Shown here one piece after another: positions 50,901 to 62,900 of a DNA stretch of 64,000 bases. The stretch is from Branchiostoma belcheri. Taxonomy: Eukaryota > Chordata > Leptocardii > Amphioxiformes > Branchiostomatidae. The notes beneath the pieces are model-generated. The model searched no databases. It was given only the letters and a program-made list of their open reading frames with translations, and was not told the origin of the DNA. Made by a program: the position numbers and the translations under genes. The first letter of the stretch is position 1, and each line of letters opens with the position of its first letter. The stretch covers positions 1,389,359 to 1,453,358 of the forward strand of contig NW_017802602.1 of assembly GCF_001625305.1 (NCBI RefSeq), read 5' to 3'.

Positions 50901-53900
50901 TTGCTACATTACATTTTGAAGTGATTGGTCATTAATTATCCTGATGAAGGTGAGGGTGGTCATTGAAAATTTGATCTCTGTTTAACCCTTGTGTTGGAAT
51001 AACGTTAAACAATTTACTAAGATTTTTTTTTTTTCATTTCTATATCTGAAACAGGGTTGCAACTTTGGAACCTCACAAGCCTTCTTGCTAACAGTAAAGT
51101 CCTTACATCAGTCACAACTACTGTTTCTGGGTCAGCATGAAACTGTCTTTAGTTTACAGGTCTGGGTTAGATATTTTAGGAATTACAGGAAGTTTTCTGT
51201 ACATTTAGACTGATAAGTTACTAATAGATTTCAACACAATCTTATATTACCTTGAGCATTTTGATCTCCTTCCTGCACTGCTTGAGTTGTTTGTAGTCCG
51301 GCACGTTGACCTCGAATAACCCTGCCGAGGCCTGGAGGGCCGCCATCTCCTGTTCCATGTCTGTGATGTCAGCGTTACACTGGGGGTAAAAAAAGTAGGT
51401 GTTCATCGATGAACGTTATTAGACATCCAGGTAATGAGATACACATGGAAGTTGTTGCTCCGGCAACTTTTCGTCAGTGACTGGTCCATATTTCAAGAGA
51501 ACTACATTGACGAAAATCACTAACAATAAGCAATGCTATACTTGAAACGTCTGACAGTTTTCAAAATCTATCCAGTTGCTTTTGTAAGAACTTCCTTGTG
51601 TAAGTACATGCTCAATGAAAAATATGGAAATTTACAGATTCTTGCATCTTGATTTTTACTATTTGGAGTAACCAAATGAAGTACAGATTATGTAACCTGT
51701 ATCTTGTTTTATACTTGGACACTGACATCTTCCCTCAAGGAAAGGCAGCAAATGTGACTAACTTGAAGAGAGTTTCTGAGGATTCTGTGGAAAACTTACC
51801 TTATCCAGGATACTGTAGGGTTCCTGACAGTCAAACCTGAAGGCCTCCAGCTTACGGAACACTTCTCTGAACTCATGTTGCTTCACCTGCAGGCATTACG
51901 AACACAAACATGAGCTAACATGTTTTCACAGATGTACACTCACAACTTTCCTCTCGTCTTCTGTTTCTGTCACACTACAGAATATGTAAAACGGTCATTG
52001 TTCCCCAAAAGGTATTGACACTTACAAGCAGATGAGCTACAGGAAAAAGATATTGAATGTATATTTACTGACATTGAATTTTATCAAGTCAAATTTTCAG
52101 CATTGCCAGTAGAGTGTCTGCTGTAATTCTTAATCTTTCTAGATCTCTCTCTCCTTGTGTCACTCTCTCACTCTCAGTCAGTCTCAAAAGACTTTGACTT
52201 GATATCTACAAAAAGGTTTGCACTTACAAAGTCTGAGTAAAGGGCTTATGTTTTATTTCATGCATAATAGTTAGATGAATAATATATAAAAACTTGAGCT
52301 TACGTCGAACGAAGCACATTTCCTGCGGATGATGGCCACCTCATTAGCCTGCAGTGGTGCCACCTGCTGTTTCACCTGGATCGCTACCTTCTTAGAGTTG
52401 TTCCACTGTTCTGGCAGTTCCTGAGGATACAGGATGGGACAAGGAAAAGTTAAGGCACTGGTGGATGTTGTTCATGTGGTACTTGCTTATTCATAAACAT
52501 GTACACTTGATACTGCTTTATAAAAAAGATGAGCAAAATTATGGCTAGACATTATTTTTCAGAACTACTGTAAATACTGAGACCATTTTTCTCTTTGTAA
52601 GTATTTGTCCAGAAAAACTGGAAATGTTCTTCATATACTTAGTAAATCATTGACCCATTTATAACCATTGTTTCAGCACCAAGGACAGAGACTTGCCACC
52701 AGAAAAAGGCAGTTGAAGTGAGAAGCAAGAGTCCCTTCAAAAATCACTCAATCATCAACCGTACTAAATGTCCGTAACCATCGGAAAAACTAACTAAGAT
52801 TTAAAGGAAATCTGAGAGAAAAGAGCATCTTCTCCTGACCTGTAGCTGAGTGTGGACCTCCTCTGACATCTCCTGGTCGTAAGTCTTCAGCAGCTCGATG
52901 GTGTGCTTCAGCGGCTCAAACATTTCGTCTGTCGTGGCCTGCCGGTCGCGTACGGCCATGAGATGACCCATGACCCCCACCAGCCCGTCGTAGTCTCCCT
53001 CCTCCACCTCCTGGGACAGACCTGCATTCGCCACGTTGATGAAGTCGGACAGCTCTTGCAAGCTGGAAAAAACAACAGCAAATATACTTCAAATGTTGCA
53101 CTTTATTGTTGTAACTTGCACTTTGTGATCAATGTATGATGCTTTAGGCCACTCATCTTAATGCTCCTATGTTCTGCTTTTTCTTCTAAATTTTGTTGTT
53201 TTCTTCTTCTAACTTTTTTTTCCTCAACATAATAAAAAACCCACCTGTTGGTGACATGGTCGATGAGGTGTTGTTTGAACAGCAGGCTCCAGCGTTTGAC
53301 GGTGTTCAGCAGACCCTGCTTGAAGGGTTTGATGTCGACGCGGAACCACTGATCAAACACCCGCGTGGGGGCTACCTGGGTCAGGTCATCGTAGATCTTC
53401 TCATACGTGTCAATCTGGGGGAAAAAGAAAAAGACATGTTCTGTATCTGTATCTGTATAGCCGGTATAACTGCCTTTCGGCGTAACACACCAGCTTCGCA
53501 GGCACGCGGCGCGGCGGCAGCTGGCTATATTACACCGATCGACTTGTTACACCTAACCCTTGAACTTCTAACTCTAGACATTGTTTAAAGCTATCTAATG
53601 ACATGTTGAGTGAATTATTTGACTTATTTCAAAGCAGTTTCTCCTGAAACCAGCTACATACATCACTTCACATCTCTAACGACAAAATCAGCACCAAGGT
53701 CAGAGGAACTTGTAAAAAAAATTATGGCTCTCAGTGGCCAATGTGCAGATGTTGACACATTGGCACAGCAAATCCGTAGTGTTTTGGCACACAGTTAGAC
53801 AGATTAGCCTAAGAGGCTCGGTGGGCGTCAATCCACCGTACATGATGGGGAAGTCGTGTAAAGTGCCTTTTCCAAGGGCACAACGTCTGGCCACAGTGAG

Positions 53901-56900
53901 TATCGAACCTGGAACCTATCGGTTCCAAGTCCAACGCTCTAACCATTGCGCCACTGATGCCACTCAACTTGTCAAAACAAGTTTTAAACAACACAAATTT
54001 GAGCAACACAAAGGTAACTATGTACCTGTTCCTTGAACTGCTCGAGAGTCGGCGGGCACTCTGGTACGCCCTCCTCTGCGTGAGCTTCGATCTCCTCGGG
54101 AGTGAGCACGTGGTTGTACAGCAGGAACTGTCGCATGAACTCGTTACGGTCATCCACCCACAGGTACGCGTACGTGTCAAACGAGTTCCTGCAAAATAGA
54201 AAATTCCACATTAATCAGTTTACAAGTTAATCAGTTAACCAGTTAATCTTAAAGAAATACTATTCCCCCAATGTGGCACACAATTTCATCAGGTTGGTAG
54301 CACATAGGACAGACAGTACTCCAGTTAGAAGTGTCTGACAGGCATCGAAACCTAAGCAGGTGAGAAACATTAGAAGAAAAGCCCTACAACACTATCATGA
54401 TATTATAAGACAGTATATAAAGGTTCATTGTTTCAGAGAAATTCTCTTGCTCTTTTTGCAAGTACAATGAACAGTGGACCACAGGTCAAAGTCCCACCCC
54501 AAGCAAGTACTGTGGAATCAGACTCCCAACCATCTGGTGTTGATAGAAGATCTAGAGACAGTGTTATACCCTTGAAACTCGACCAGGCCATACACACCAC
54601 ATGTACAGATATATCTACTGCCCACCTGTACTCCAGAGCCTGGTTCATGACAGACTGGACACAGTCCATCAGCTCCTGAACCAGGCCACACACACTATCC
54701 TGTCCACTTGTATTCTACCTGAGTGTGTGTACCACATTGTACATGATTGTACATCCTGCTCACCTGTACTCGAGAGCCTGGTTCATGACAGACTGGACAC
54801 AGTCCATCAGCTCCTGAACCAGGCCACACACACTATCCTGCCCACTTGTATTCTACCTGTGTACTACATGATTGTATATCCTGCCCACCTGTACTCCAGA
54901 GAGTGGTTCATGACAGACTGGACACAGTCCATCAGCTCCTGAACCAAGGCCACACACACTATCCTGTCCACTTGTATTGTACCTGAGTGTGTACTACATG
55001 ATTGTATATCCTGCCCACCTGTACTCCAGAGCCTGGTTCATGACAGACTGGACACAGTCCATCAGCTCCTGCCTCATGTCTGACAAGTCGTCCATCTCCT
55101 CCAGATCAGGCTGGGGGAACAGAGACAAGGTGGTCAATGATTTTGTGTGATTTTGTGTAGCGTACATAGCACTTTGGCAGAACCTACTTCGGAATCCCCT
55201 GAGCAAAAACCGTAATGTATTATGCACAGCACTTTGACAGAACGCCTCGTTTAAGGTCGTGTTTGAATATTTCAGGATGACAACCCATCTAGCTTTCAAA
55301 TGTGGTGTTGCGGAATAGATCTTCAACAGGTTTTGCACTAAAAAACTTCTGTAACTTAAAAATATCTGACTCATGATTCATGAACACGTTTATTGTATGC
55401 TTATACCTGGTAGTGTTCAATGCCACTGTGCGCCGCCAGTCTGGGCACCAGTGAGGCCAGCTTGTAGATGTTAGGGTTAGGTTTAGGGTTAGAGTTACCT
55501 GGTAGTGTTCAATGCCACTGTGTGCTGCCAGTCTCGGCACCAGTGAGGCCAGCTTGTAGATGTCGTTGATGATCATCTCCATGAGGTCGTAGAAGCCGTC
55601 CTCGGCGCGGAACTCCAGCGAAGGCTCGAACACCATGTCAGGCGCTCGCAGCTCAAGACGGGACTCAAACAGTGGAGACACCTGCAGGAGGAGGATGAAT
55701 TTGATTTGATTTATTCAAATTGTAACAGTACAATACACATGGGTCACAGGCAGCTGTTGCTGGTGTTATGTCTCACACATAGAATATTACAAACATATAA
55801 AAATATGACTGTATGAAGTTGACATTTGAAAAAAAAGACATATTATAGATCACACACACATGTAGAACACTTGAGACAAATGAGAAACATAAAGTTTAAA
55901 ACTTTAGATACAAAATTGCTTCAACAGAGGATTGCCAAAAGAAAAAACACAATGTAAGAATCTTGACTGAAGAATATTAGAGCACTACAATGGTCCACTT
56001 ATTCATAAGATAGAAACATGTTTAATAAAATATGTAATTTTGAGATTTTACATCAGAAAAATCCACGACTTTAATGGTTTACAAAAGGCTAAACAATGGC
56101 CCCCCTTATCTTGTCTTATACTGAGATGTATGTGGGACATCACAGCTCAAACAAAATTCCTCTATCCATTCCAACAGCTCGTGAATGCCTGTTCCTTACC
56201 TGTCCCTTGGCGCCCATGATGTCCAGTAGGAAGTTGAGAGAACAGTGGATGGCTAAAGAATGGTCCCCCTATTACATCAGTATCTTATACTGAGATATAT
56301 GTGGGACATCACAGCTCAAACAAAACTTCCTCTATTAATTAAAATAGAGAAATACTGTTCCTTACCTGTCCCTTGGCTCCCATGATGTCCAGCAGGAAGT
56401 TGAGAGAACAGTGGATGGCGTTGAAGAATCCGTCCACCACCATGTCGTCCACATAGTCCACATACGCTCGCCAGATGTCTGTGTCTTCCTCTGCCTTGAA
56501 GAACCCAAGATTTTCCTGCATGGGAAACAAACGCAACACTTAACTACAAAAAAGGTTGATTCTTTTCCTTTTCAATATGCTGTGTTGAAAGCAGTAGCAT
56601 TGTTTAATTTTCTCAAAGATTTACTATGATCAAAAAATGAACTTTCATTCAAAAACCTAATAACCTTTCAAATTAAGGACAGCATTCATCCATATGTAGT
56701 GTTATATTCTTCATCTTTGCATAGCATGTATTATTTGAATATTATTTGAATAATAGTATGTTGGTTTTCAGGTTATATAAAATCACCTGTTTAGTACCCT
56801 ATCAACAAGGGTGGTTAAAAGCCTTGAAGCATCAGCATGCAAGCATGTCTAATGCTCAAGAGACAGAGAACAACAGATGTCAAAGCAGTGCGTGTGGGTT

Positions 56901-59900
56901 GTACAACAACAAAAAATAAACAAACAAATGAATAAATAAACAAATAAATGAATGAAAGTTCTTGCCGGTGGGCTAATTGCAAGTACACTAAAGGATGAAC
57001 AACAATATAGTATGTGACTACTCTAAGCCTAACTACTCTAACTACTCTAAACACTAAATTCTAACTTATTGGGAATAAAGAAAACTCACCTTGACCAGGT
57101 CGTGAATCTTGTTCCCAGACTCCTTGGTCTCGGCGTACCGCTTGGCGAGCCTCTCCTCGCGATCGTCCAGGTTCAGCAGGCTCACCTCCTTCCCGTCCTT
57201 ACGCTCGTACAGCGGAGCCGTGCACCACTGCTCCATGATCTTCTGGACGTTCTCCAGGTTGGTCTTGGCCTTGAAGACGCGCATCTCCAGGTCGTGGACC
57301 ATGTCTCTCGTCTCCTGGATGTACTCCCACACACCTGAGGAGATGGTTGGTGAATGTTAGACGTCCAAATACAGACAGATCTCTTAATTAGTAAATATTA
57401 TTATTACAGCATTCTTCTTCTAGGAAACAATGTACAACCATCCTGGTACATAGGTTGATTTTGGCTTCACATCAGACATAGTGAGATCTAGCCGACAAAG
57501 AATGGACAATTAGAAGTGGCCTAGAAAGATCCTTACAATGGTGTTGAAAGCCAAAACACTTGCAGGTCGTCCAAGGAAGAGATGGAATGACAAATTAAGG
57601 GATGACTTCCACCACCTTAACTTACATGAAGCCACAAGATAGAGGCAAATAGATACTTTTTTCAGTTAGAATTTTATGTATGACTCTGTTGGTGTGGTGG
57701 CTTTGAAAAGGTTTTCTAACATGAACACCTGTTCCACGATGCCGTTCACTAACTCATATGTGGAGAATCATTATTATAGATAAATAAATAAATGGCAGGC
57801 TGGCATCAGCCCTCAGCATTATGGTGCAAAGGTGTATAACCCTTGGAAGATGGGGAACAAATGACAATAAACTGAACAGTGTCTGAGTGAGTGAGTGATG
57901 AAAAATTAAAATAGCTCATACCGTCGTCCTTCCATGAGAGGCTGACCTCGGCGCGGGAGAGCTGGTTGTCGATCTCAGCCAGCTGGTCTTCGATCAGAGG
58001 GAACTCTACCTCCAGAACATTCTCACGCACCTGTCAATCAATCAATCAACATGTCAATCAATCAATCAGTCAATAAGTAAAGGAAATGGTTTAACTGTTA
58101 ACAGATGTTGATATTTCATCAGTTAATGCTGTATAAAACTTCAAATTGTTGCGTATGAAAACATTCTATTTTTATTACATGTGCAAATCCTAAATTTTAG
58201 GTTTCTGACACATTTTGTTGATTAGGTACAAAATTTAGCTTATCTGTTGAAACCATTGTTGATCAACCTTAAAAACAACAACAATGTTGTTCACAAGCAT
58301 TTAGTAACAATGGCGTATGATTGTCTACTATTACTTTTCAATCAGTTACTGAATCAGGACTGTATGATCATCTTTTGAGTACTGTTTTGGGGTGTAAAAC
58401 ATTAAGTTGGACAGCAGGAAAATGTTAATCTGAGAGTCTGACCTTGTTGTACCAGGCCACGGTGAGGTCCAGGTTGGCGCGGTATTTGCGGAAGGTCTCA
58501 TTCTTGGCGTAGATCTCGGCTGCGGTGTCCGGTATGTCCGACCGCTGGAGATTCTCTAAGTACTTAACCTCCCGCAGGACAGCTACAAGCTGGGGGAACA
58601 GGAGCAGGCAATATTTTTTATTCTTTATTCAAAAACAGTGGTCAGCATAGCAGCAGTACATAAAAAATTATGGATCGCTGAATTGTGCTGAGATTACATA
58701 GCACATAAAAATATATAGGTACAAACAAAACATACAGATTCACTGCAATTATTACTTGGGAGTCATTGAAGCTACAATATAGTCCTATGTGATGCACTTG
58801 TTGATGGATATTTGAAAAACCCAAGCAGAAAACATTAAAAAAAACAGACTACTACGACGACCATTCTTTTTTAAGCCTCTTCCTTCTTTGACCTTAGTCT
58901 GACCTGCTTGTAAGCAAAAAATCTACAAAATGATTTGCAACTTTAAGATTATGTTGGACAATACTTACAAATAAACCAACAAATTGAATCTGGCAAAATT
59001 ACAAATTGTTCAACCCTGTGCTGGACAGTCTCTGCATCCCTTGTTTTCAGGCAGACAGAGTAAGACAGTCACTGTAGTGTAGTGAGCTTGACCATCACCT
59101 ACAAACTTTGTCTGACTGAAAACTTAGGGATATGCAGAAGATAAAAATGACCACTAGAGCTGTATTCTAGGTACAGGTACATGTACAGGTCCGGGCACAG
59201 TACCGGTACACAGCCCAAATGCCAACCCTAGCACTGGTAAAGTTGAAGTAATTGTGACCACTGCCTTACCTGAGGGCTGAAGTTAACGCTGATGAGTTTC
59301 GTCTCCCCATTACGAGTGATGAGTGGTTGTTCCAGGTTGAACTGGCATGCCTCCGCCACGCCGTCTGCCCACTTCTGGTAACACGCCTTCTCATAGCTGC
59401 AGCACAACAGAAATCAGCACGAAAATTCCGGTGAGTCCAATTTATGAGTTGGAGAACAGTTTAACACTTTTCATAATAGAAATAAGCACGTTCAGAAAAC
59501 TGGCCAGGCTCAAACTAACATTAACATATAGCCAACTTGTATATACTTCCTGTACTATAATATCCTACAGTGTTAGTTTACTGAGTATGTGGATTGTAAA
59601 ATTTGGCGCAATTCAGTGTATACAGCATGGCCCATTTGCCACGTGTTTTTATCAATATACCATTTACTACATAGCTAGACAACGTCTACCAATCAAAAGG
59701 CTACATTTCCCCTATAACCCAGGTCATTGATATCTGATACACTTCCCACTTTTCAAATGGAACATGAGTTCTGTTCCAATGACCACTGGTGACCCCAGAT
59801 GGAACATGTGTTCTGTTCCAATGACCACTGGTGACCCCAGATGGAACATGTGTTCTGTTCCAATGACCACTGGTGACCCCAGATGGAACATGTGTTCTGT

Positions 59901-62900
59901 TCCAATGACCACTGGTGACCCCAGATGGAACATGTGTTCTGTTCCAATGACCACTGGTGACCCCAGATGGAACATGTGTTCTGTTCCAATGACCACTGGT
60001 GACCCCAGATGGAACATGTTTTCAGTTCCAATGACCACAGGTGACCCCAGATGGAACATGAGTTCTGTTCCAATGACCCAAAATGGAACATGCATCCTGA
60101 TCCAATGACTGCCAGTGACCCCAATTTGAACACGTAAAATGATCAAAAGGACATACAATGATACGCTTAATCAACAAAACTTAAAATAATTACATGCTAT
60201 TTAACGTGCCTACAACCACCTGATAAACAATCTTTCTTGCAATTTGGAATGAAAAAAAAAAGAGTTCCAAACCTACTTTTTGAGTAGCTCCATCATCTCA
60301 TCGTACTTGGTGAGCATGAGGCGAGCCTTCTCCCCGTCCATACAGGGGTGGTTCAGGTTCTTCAGGTTAGACATGGGCTGGGTGATTCGGTCTCTCAGCT
60401 CCTGGGTCCATTTCAGGGCACCTGAAGGGAAAAGAATTTTACAATAACCATTACAAGAAAAACTAGTTAATGATTATGAGATAATAATTTATGTCAAAAT
60501 AAATGAATTATCTAGCCGTGCCAAGGGTATACTTATAAGATATGTCACGGAACACAGTAATACGAGGCACAAATGCAATGGCAGAGATGCGATTTCTGTT
60601 TAATCCTAAGAAAAGTCAGGAAGCTGCGTTTCCTCTGATTGTTTACATGTGATGACAAATTGGAAACAAAACTACCTGGTATAGTATCTACCACAGATTC
60701 AGCACCAAGGACAGAGATATTACCTGCGATAGGTGGCATGTTCTTGTGTACTGGAGGGATCCCTCCGTTAGCCTTCTCCTCGGCCATGTACCGATCGTAC
60801 ATCTGTTTCGCTGTGTCGAGGTCACGGTCGTACATGCTGAGGATTGTGGGATAGCGGCTGTTGGTGTCCTCCGTGATGATTGGTCGCTCCAGGAGGGAGC
60901 CGAAGATGTCCAGCAGCTGGAATATGGGCAGGATTTTAAGGGATTTATTGTCTATACATAGCCTTAATACGCCGTTGAAGGTTAGACATCCAGGTAATAA
61001 TAGTTCGTACTTATAAACCTCCAGTGTCACTGACAAAAGCTATGGCTGAACACTCCTATAAAATTTCTTTCTAGGTCCATACTCTATCTCTCAGGAGAAA
61101 GTTCCACGCTGAAAGCTTCTTTCCTAGAACTACATCACTTTGAAACAAGCTTCCTTGTGAATGCTTCCCGAATGGGTACAACCTTAAACTTTTCAAGTGA
61201 ACAGACATCTGTCTCTACAGTTCTTTAATGTAACCAAAAGCTTCTAAGTGGTTTGTATGGGCCTTATTTTAATTTGAGGTGAAAAGTTGAAATAATTTTT
61301 TAAAAAAGGTATCTATTGTCTAATTGTCTCAGAACATAAAATTAATACAACATTTTTCAAAACCAATTGAGTATCAGTTATCTTGTGTGCAGCACTGTTA
61401 CATAAGTATTAGGAAAGGCAGCATTTAGCATAATGCTGAAATACTACAAATTTTCTAAGAGACACTCATGAATTCTGAGACCCACCTTGAAGATGGCCTC
61501 GATGCCAGAGCAGTCGTCGAAAGCCTGACAGATGATAGCGCCGAGCCGGCGGTCCAGGTCGTAGATCCTGTCTGTGAACCGCTTGTAGTCTGCCATGAAC
61601 TCCTGGGAAACAGAACATAGTAGAGATTGTGGTAAAGACATTGAGTTTTTTTCTATTCCAACATTTACATGTATAACAAGACATGGCTCCAGTTTTTTTC
61701 AACTTGTTTTACATGTATGCCGCTTCCAATGCAGACAAATGCATGAATGGACGACATATTTATTTTCACCCGAGTAAAGTGAGGAAAGTCGTGTTAAGTG
61801 CCTTTCCCAAGGGCACAAGATTGGCAGCATGGCAGGATTCGAACTCAGGACTTCTTGGTTCTGAGCCGAACGATCAGTTGTTACGCCACATTACCACACT
61901 GACTTTCTTGAGTCAAACTGTGGAAACTTTATTTGTGGAAACTTTACTGTGGCTACCATGAATGATCATAATGTACATGTATGTCTATAGTGTGGAATAG
62001 ACTTTTACGAACTCTTAACACTATTCCTGACAACTCACATCATTCTTGGGGTCCAGACTGTCGTAGTTGCTGTCCACAAACACCTTGAAGCAGTCCTGGA
62101 ACTCATCAAAGATGGAGACGACCTGCTGACTGAGAGACTTGCCCTTCACACCGGCAAACTCCACCTTCTCCAGCTTGTTAAACTCTGTCGCTGTCTCAAA
62201 CAGGTCCTGGGCGGGGAAACATAGGCCAGATTATGTCACAGCGTGTCTACAGTACTCGGGTTAGAAAGCTGATGAAGACCGAGTGATTCGGTCGAAAATT
62301 CTTGAGGGTCAATTTTCTTGAGTTGTAGAACAGTTTGATTCTCATTAATGTATTTCACAAACTCAGATGAACTTTCCTGCTACTATGTTTGTCTTCACAG
62401 AAGGAAAACATTTTTTTTCTCTTTGTTTCTTGTTTTTCTAAATCTTCTGCAAACACATAAGGTCAATGACCTGGACCAGAGGTGCTGTAGCACACACTCT
62501 GTGGTGTGTGTTACATTATGTGGCAAGTTAGAGCTGGAGGGGCTTGTCGCTACATATAATATATTTTATTTTTTTTTACTAGTATATGAATGTGTTTCAG
62601 TAAGAATAAACACAGCAGCATTTTTTAGGCTAGTGCATGTGATGGTAAACAAGTTAGTTTCCTCTGTTTTGGATGTGGTTTATGAGCTTTTAAAAATGAA
62701 ATTAATTGGCCTTTTATAACTTTAGACATATTTAACTTTAAAGCTGGGTTTGCAAAAGTTGCAAAAGTAAAAAGACAGTCCAACCTACCAGCACAACTTT
62801 GAGTCTCTCAGCAAAGCTGTCCAGCCGTGTGAACACCATACTGCGGTTAAACTCCCACTCTACAGCCTCCTTCCCTTCCTTAAAGTAACTGTACAAAATC

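Noticed and set aside
55471..55497. A chromosome end or large interstitial telomere block
   Set aside because: Only about four degenerate units between two exon copies; too short for a telomere remnant.
59757..60083. p53 or glucocorticoid response elements in the minisatellite
   Set aside because: Half-site spacing is two bases rather than three for steroid receptors, and the p53 pyrimidine positions do not fit.
59724..60158. Long open frames on both strands (114-144 codons)
   Set aside because: They are produced by the 42-bp minisatellite; the sequence is repetitive in every frame and has no start context or homology.
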